From Bacillota bacterium (GTDB lineage: Bacteria; Bacillota; Clostridia; Acetivibrionales; DTU013): 64,000 bases of DNA. Each line of letters opens with the position of its first letter. Position 1 is the stretch's first letter. The translations under genes and the position numbers were made by a program. The stretch is taken from contig JAEYOP010000008.1 in assembly GCA_023411575.1 (NCBI GenBank), positions 17,639 to 81,638 of the forward strand, read 5' to 3'. The notes beneath the pieces are model-generated. The model made no database searches and was not told where the DNA came from. It worked only from the letters and a program-made list of their open reading frames with translations. Of the stretch, positions 62,048-64,000 are shown piece by piece.

Positions 62048-62320
62048 TTGAAGCAGAAAAAAGTGCCTTTGAGAATGTGTCTCGGCTGTCAGGAGATGAA
62101 AGCGAAGAAGGAACTGATCCGGATCGTCCGGGACAAGGAAGGCGGCACCAGTGTGGATTTTACCGGAAAAAAGGCCGGAAGAGGCGCGTATATCTGCAGG
62201 AGCATGGAATGCTTCGAGAAGGCAAGAAAGGGAAAACGGCTTGAAAAAGCCTTTGAAGCCCGGATTGACGATATGGTGTATGAAATATTGAAACAGCAAT
62301 TGGAGGGAAATGATGGTTGA
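62048..62320 (+). CDS. ylxR: YlxR family RNA-binding protein
   Basis: A 90-residue DUF448 protein with the opening KKVPLRMCLGCQEMKAKKEL and GRGAYICRSMECFEKA, typical of the YlxR fold, which carries conserved cysteines and a positively charged surface. The start is TTG 62048 after GGGGGGA. It overlaps ylxQ by eight bases. Some homologues are nucleoid-associated or RNase P-binding; the precise role here is unknown. Confidence 0.92.
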   Translation: MKQKKVPLRMCLGCQEMKAKKELIRIVRDKEGGTSVDFTGKKAGRGAYICRSMECFEKARKGKRLEKAFEARIDDMVYEILKQQLEGNDG

Positions 62321-62639
62321 AAGGATATACTCCTTTCTCGGTCTGGCAACAAAAGCAGGTAAACTGCTTTCAGGGGAGGAAACCTGCGAGAGGGCGCTTA
62401 AATCCGGAAAGGTGTACCTGGTTATTGTATCGGACGATGCCTCGGACAATACCAAGAAAAAATTCAGGGATATGTGCAGCTACAGGGGAATCGAAATCAG
62501 GACCTTCGGAGAGAAGGAGCTGCTGGGGCGGTTCACCGGAAAGAATGTCCGGTCTGTGGTTGCCGTAACGGAAAGAGGCTTTGCCGGGCATCTCAAGGAA
62601 ATGATCGATAACCGCGGTATAGAACATGGGGGTGTATAG
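62313..62639 (+). CDS. ylxQ: L7Ae-family ribosomal-like protein YlxQ
   Basis: A 108-residue protein of the L7Ae/L30e fold (IYSFLGLATKAGKLLSGEET, VYLVIVSDDASDNTKKKF). L7Ae-type proteins bind kink-turn RNAs. GGAGGG lies five bases before ATG 62313; an adjacent ATG at 62310 is also possible. Standard position between ylxR and infB. Confidence 0.92.
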   Translation: MVERIYSFLGLATKAGKLLSGEETCERALKSGKVYLVIVSDDASDNTKKKFRDMCSYRGIEIRTFGEKELLGRFTGKNVRSVVAVTERGFAGHLKEMIDNRGIEHGGV

Positions 62640-62641
62640 AT

Positions 62642-64000
62642 TTGGAAAAGGTTCGAGTTTATGAATTGGCAAAGGAATTGAATACGACAAGCAAGAGGTT
62701 GATGGAGAAACTTGCGGAAGTCAACGTGGTGGTTAAAAACCATATGAGCCTTCTGGAAGATCATGAGCTTGCGGCTCTCTACAAGCATATAGGGATTATC
62801 AAGCATGACGACAAGAAGGCGGAGCCCGAGGACAAGAAGGCCGCACCGGCTGCGCCGGCCGCCCAACCGAAGCCTGAACCGAAAAAGGACGCCAAAAGTG
62901 CACCCCGTATTATCAGGACGACGGAGATCATCATCAACAGCAAGAACGAGCAGCGGGAAGCCTCCCAGCAGAGGAACGACTTTCAAAGGAACGACTACCA
63001 GAGAGGCGATGTCAGAGGCGCAAGAAATGACGTAAGGCGTGATTTCGTACGATCTTCCGACGCCAATTCCGGGCTGCGCGCAGGCTTTGTCAGGGACAGC
63101 AGGCCGGATTATATGAAGGAGGCCGCCCGGGCGCACAAAGCCGCGGAACAGCAGAAGCCGGTGCAGAATACACCGGTGAAGGAAGCGGCCAGACCTGCGG
63201 CCCACGAGCCGGCTAAAACCCAGCACGCCGTCCGGAACGAAGCTGCGGACAGTATTGTCGAAGCAGCGGCAAAGCCGGTTGCGGATATAGTGAAAACAGA
63301 GCCCGTAAAGGAACAGCCCATAACGGCAAATACGGAAACAGTCGCAGCCAAAAAGGAAGAAACGACGCAGATGCATATGGATTCAACAATTGCAAAGGAA
63401 CCCTCCAAAGCTTCCAAAGAAAAGCAGGAGGGAGCAAAAGCCCACCCGCCGAAAGCATCCCATGCTTCGGAAGCGGTTTCCGGAACGGATTCTCCGGCGC
63501 AGACGGTTTCGGCTGCCGATGGGGAGCCGCAGGCGGAAAAGGCCCAGCACGGGGAGAAACCGCAGGGTGACAAGGTCCAGGGCGACCAACCCCATGGTGA
63601 CAGACCCCAGGGCGACCGGCCGCAGTACGGCAACAGGCCGCAGGGCGAGAGACCTCAGTACGGCGACCGGCCACAATACGGCAATCGGCCGCAGGGCGAG
63701 AGACCTCAGTACGGCGACCGGCCGCAATACGGCAATAGGCCGCAGGGTGACAGACCCCAAGGAGACCGGCCACAATACGGTAATAGGCCGCAGGGCGACA
63801 GGCCCCAGTACGGCGACAGGCCCCAGTACGGCGACCGGCCGCAATACGGCAACCGGCCGCAGGGCGACAGGCCCCAGTATGGCGACAGGCCGCAATACGG
63901 CAATAGGCCGCAGGGTGACAGACCCCAGGGCGACAGGCCGCAATATGGCAACCGGCCGCAGGGCGATAGGCCCCAGTACGGCGACCGGCCGCAATACGGC
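62642..64000 (+). CDS. infB: translation initiation factor IF-2 (3' truncated by window)
   Basis: The frame opens at TTG 62642, two bases after the ylxQ stop, with GGGGGTG upstream. The first 50 residues are the IF2 N-terminal module (KVRVYELAKELNTTSKRLME). A long charged, Ala/Pro-rich disordered region follows, and from about 63,555 a dense array of RPQ-type repeats runs to the window edge. The GTPase domain lies beyond the window, so the identity rests on the N-terminal module and the invariant gene order. The open frame has 453 codons here without a stop. Confidence 0.93.
   Translation, partial: MEKVRVYELAKELNTTSKRLMEKLAEVNVVVKNHMSLLEDHELAALYKHIGIIKHDDKKAEPEDKKAAPAAPAAQPKPEPKKDAKSAPRIIRTTEIIINSKNEQREASQQRNDFQRNDYQRGDVRGARNDVRRDFVRSSDANSGLRAGFVRDSRPDYMKEAARAHKAAEQQKPVQNTPVKEAARPAAHEPAKTQHAVRNEAADSIVEAAAKPVADIVKTEPVKEQPITANTETVAAKKEETTQMHMDSTIAKEPSKASKEKQEGAKAHPPKASHASEAVSGTDSPAQTVSAADGEPQAEKAQHGEKPQGDKVQGDQPHGDRPQGDRPQYGNRPQGERPQYGDRPQYGNRPQGERPQYGDRPQYGNRPQGDRPQGDRPQYGNRPQGDRPQYGDRPQYGDRPQYGNRPQGDRPQYGDRPQYGNRPQGDRPQGDRPQYGNRPQGDRPQYGDRPQYG
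63556..64000 (+). repeat. RPQ[YG/G][D/N/E] coding tandem repeats in infB
   Basis: About 24 units of 15 or 18 bases encode RPQGD, RPQGE, RPQYGD and RPQYGN in mixed order; the first few units are degenerate. Groups of units recur as higher-order blocks. The array reaches the window end, so its full length is unknown. Confidence 0.92.

Noticed and set aside
63109..63994. Minus-strand frames rich in Pro, Val and Leu repeats opposite infB
   Set aside because: They are the reverse reading of the RPQ repeat array; the plus-strand frame carries the IF2 N-terminal module and the operon context.
1..64000. tRNA, rRNA, insertion sequences or prophage genes
   Set aside because: No cloverleaf-like sequence, rRNA segment, transposase, integrase or phage structural gene was recognised by eye; small RNAs cannot be excluded.

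Overview
The window looks like a chromosomal segment of a spore-forming, moderately GC-rich clostridial Firmicute. The evidence is the pairing of dnaE and polC, an intact sporulation sigma factor SigK, the rpsB-tsf-pyrH-frr-uppS-cdsA-dxr-rseP-ispG-polC and rimP-nusA-ylxR-ylxQ-infB gene orders, class B PBP and MltG cell-wall genes, frequent TTG/GTG starts after strong Shine-Dalgarno sequences, and sigma-A type promoters (TTGnnn-17-TATAAT).

Layout. 1-6.1 kb: truncated dnaE, a tryptophan-responsive RNA-binding protein (TRAP/MtrB), a small protein, a hotdog thioesterase, pgsA and a divergent AAA ATPase. 6.4-9.1 kb: uxuB-uxuA for glucuronate/fructuronate catabolism behind a catabolite-responsive-like operator. 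9.4-13.9 kb: a DUF5685-type protein, a J-domain/Cys-tail protein, a membrane protein and mutS2. 14.2-22.1 kb: a translationally coupled trio made of a one-module C-A-T-R non-ribosomal peptide synthetase, a membrane histidine kinase and a REC-GAF-HD-GYP response regulator. 22.3-31.1 kb: typA, mltG, the tRNA wobble-uridine genes trmR and trhP, a PBP, a diguanylate cyclase and a YiiX-type hydrolase. 31.1-34.4 kb: an AT-rich insert with a secreted Kelch-repeat protein, bounded by a decayed copy of the 3' end of sigK on the left and intact sigK on the right. 34.5-47.5 kb: translation, envelope-lipid and isoprenoid genes ending in polC. 47.6-60.0 kb: a sugar-uptake locus (two-component system, two related binding proteins, two permeases, a chemoreceptor, a GH127 enzyme) placed between polC and rimP, which are usually adjacent. 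60.1-64.0 kb: the rimP-nusA-infB operon, cut by the window end inside a repeat-rich IF2 N-terminus.

The most unusual system is the NRPS/kinase/HD-GYP trio. My hand reading of the adenylation pocket gives a glycine-type code, so with an N-terminal condensation domain and a C-terminal thioester reductase the predicted product is an N-acyl-aminoacetaldehyde or N-acylethanolamine-like lipid. The AT-rich DNA that carries the NRPS stops abruptly inside the histidine-kinase gene, near the HAMP/kinase-core junction: GC goes from 32-33% to 58-63% in adjacent 60-120-base blocks around 19,800. This suggests that an imported synthetase plus sensor module was joined to a resident kinase core and c-di-GMP phosphodiesterase.

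All functions come from reading motifs and gene context by eye. No database search was run.
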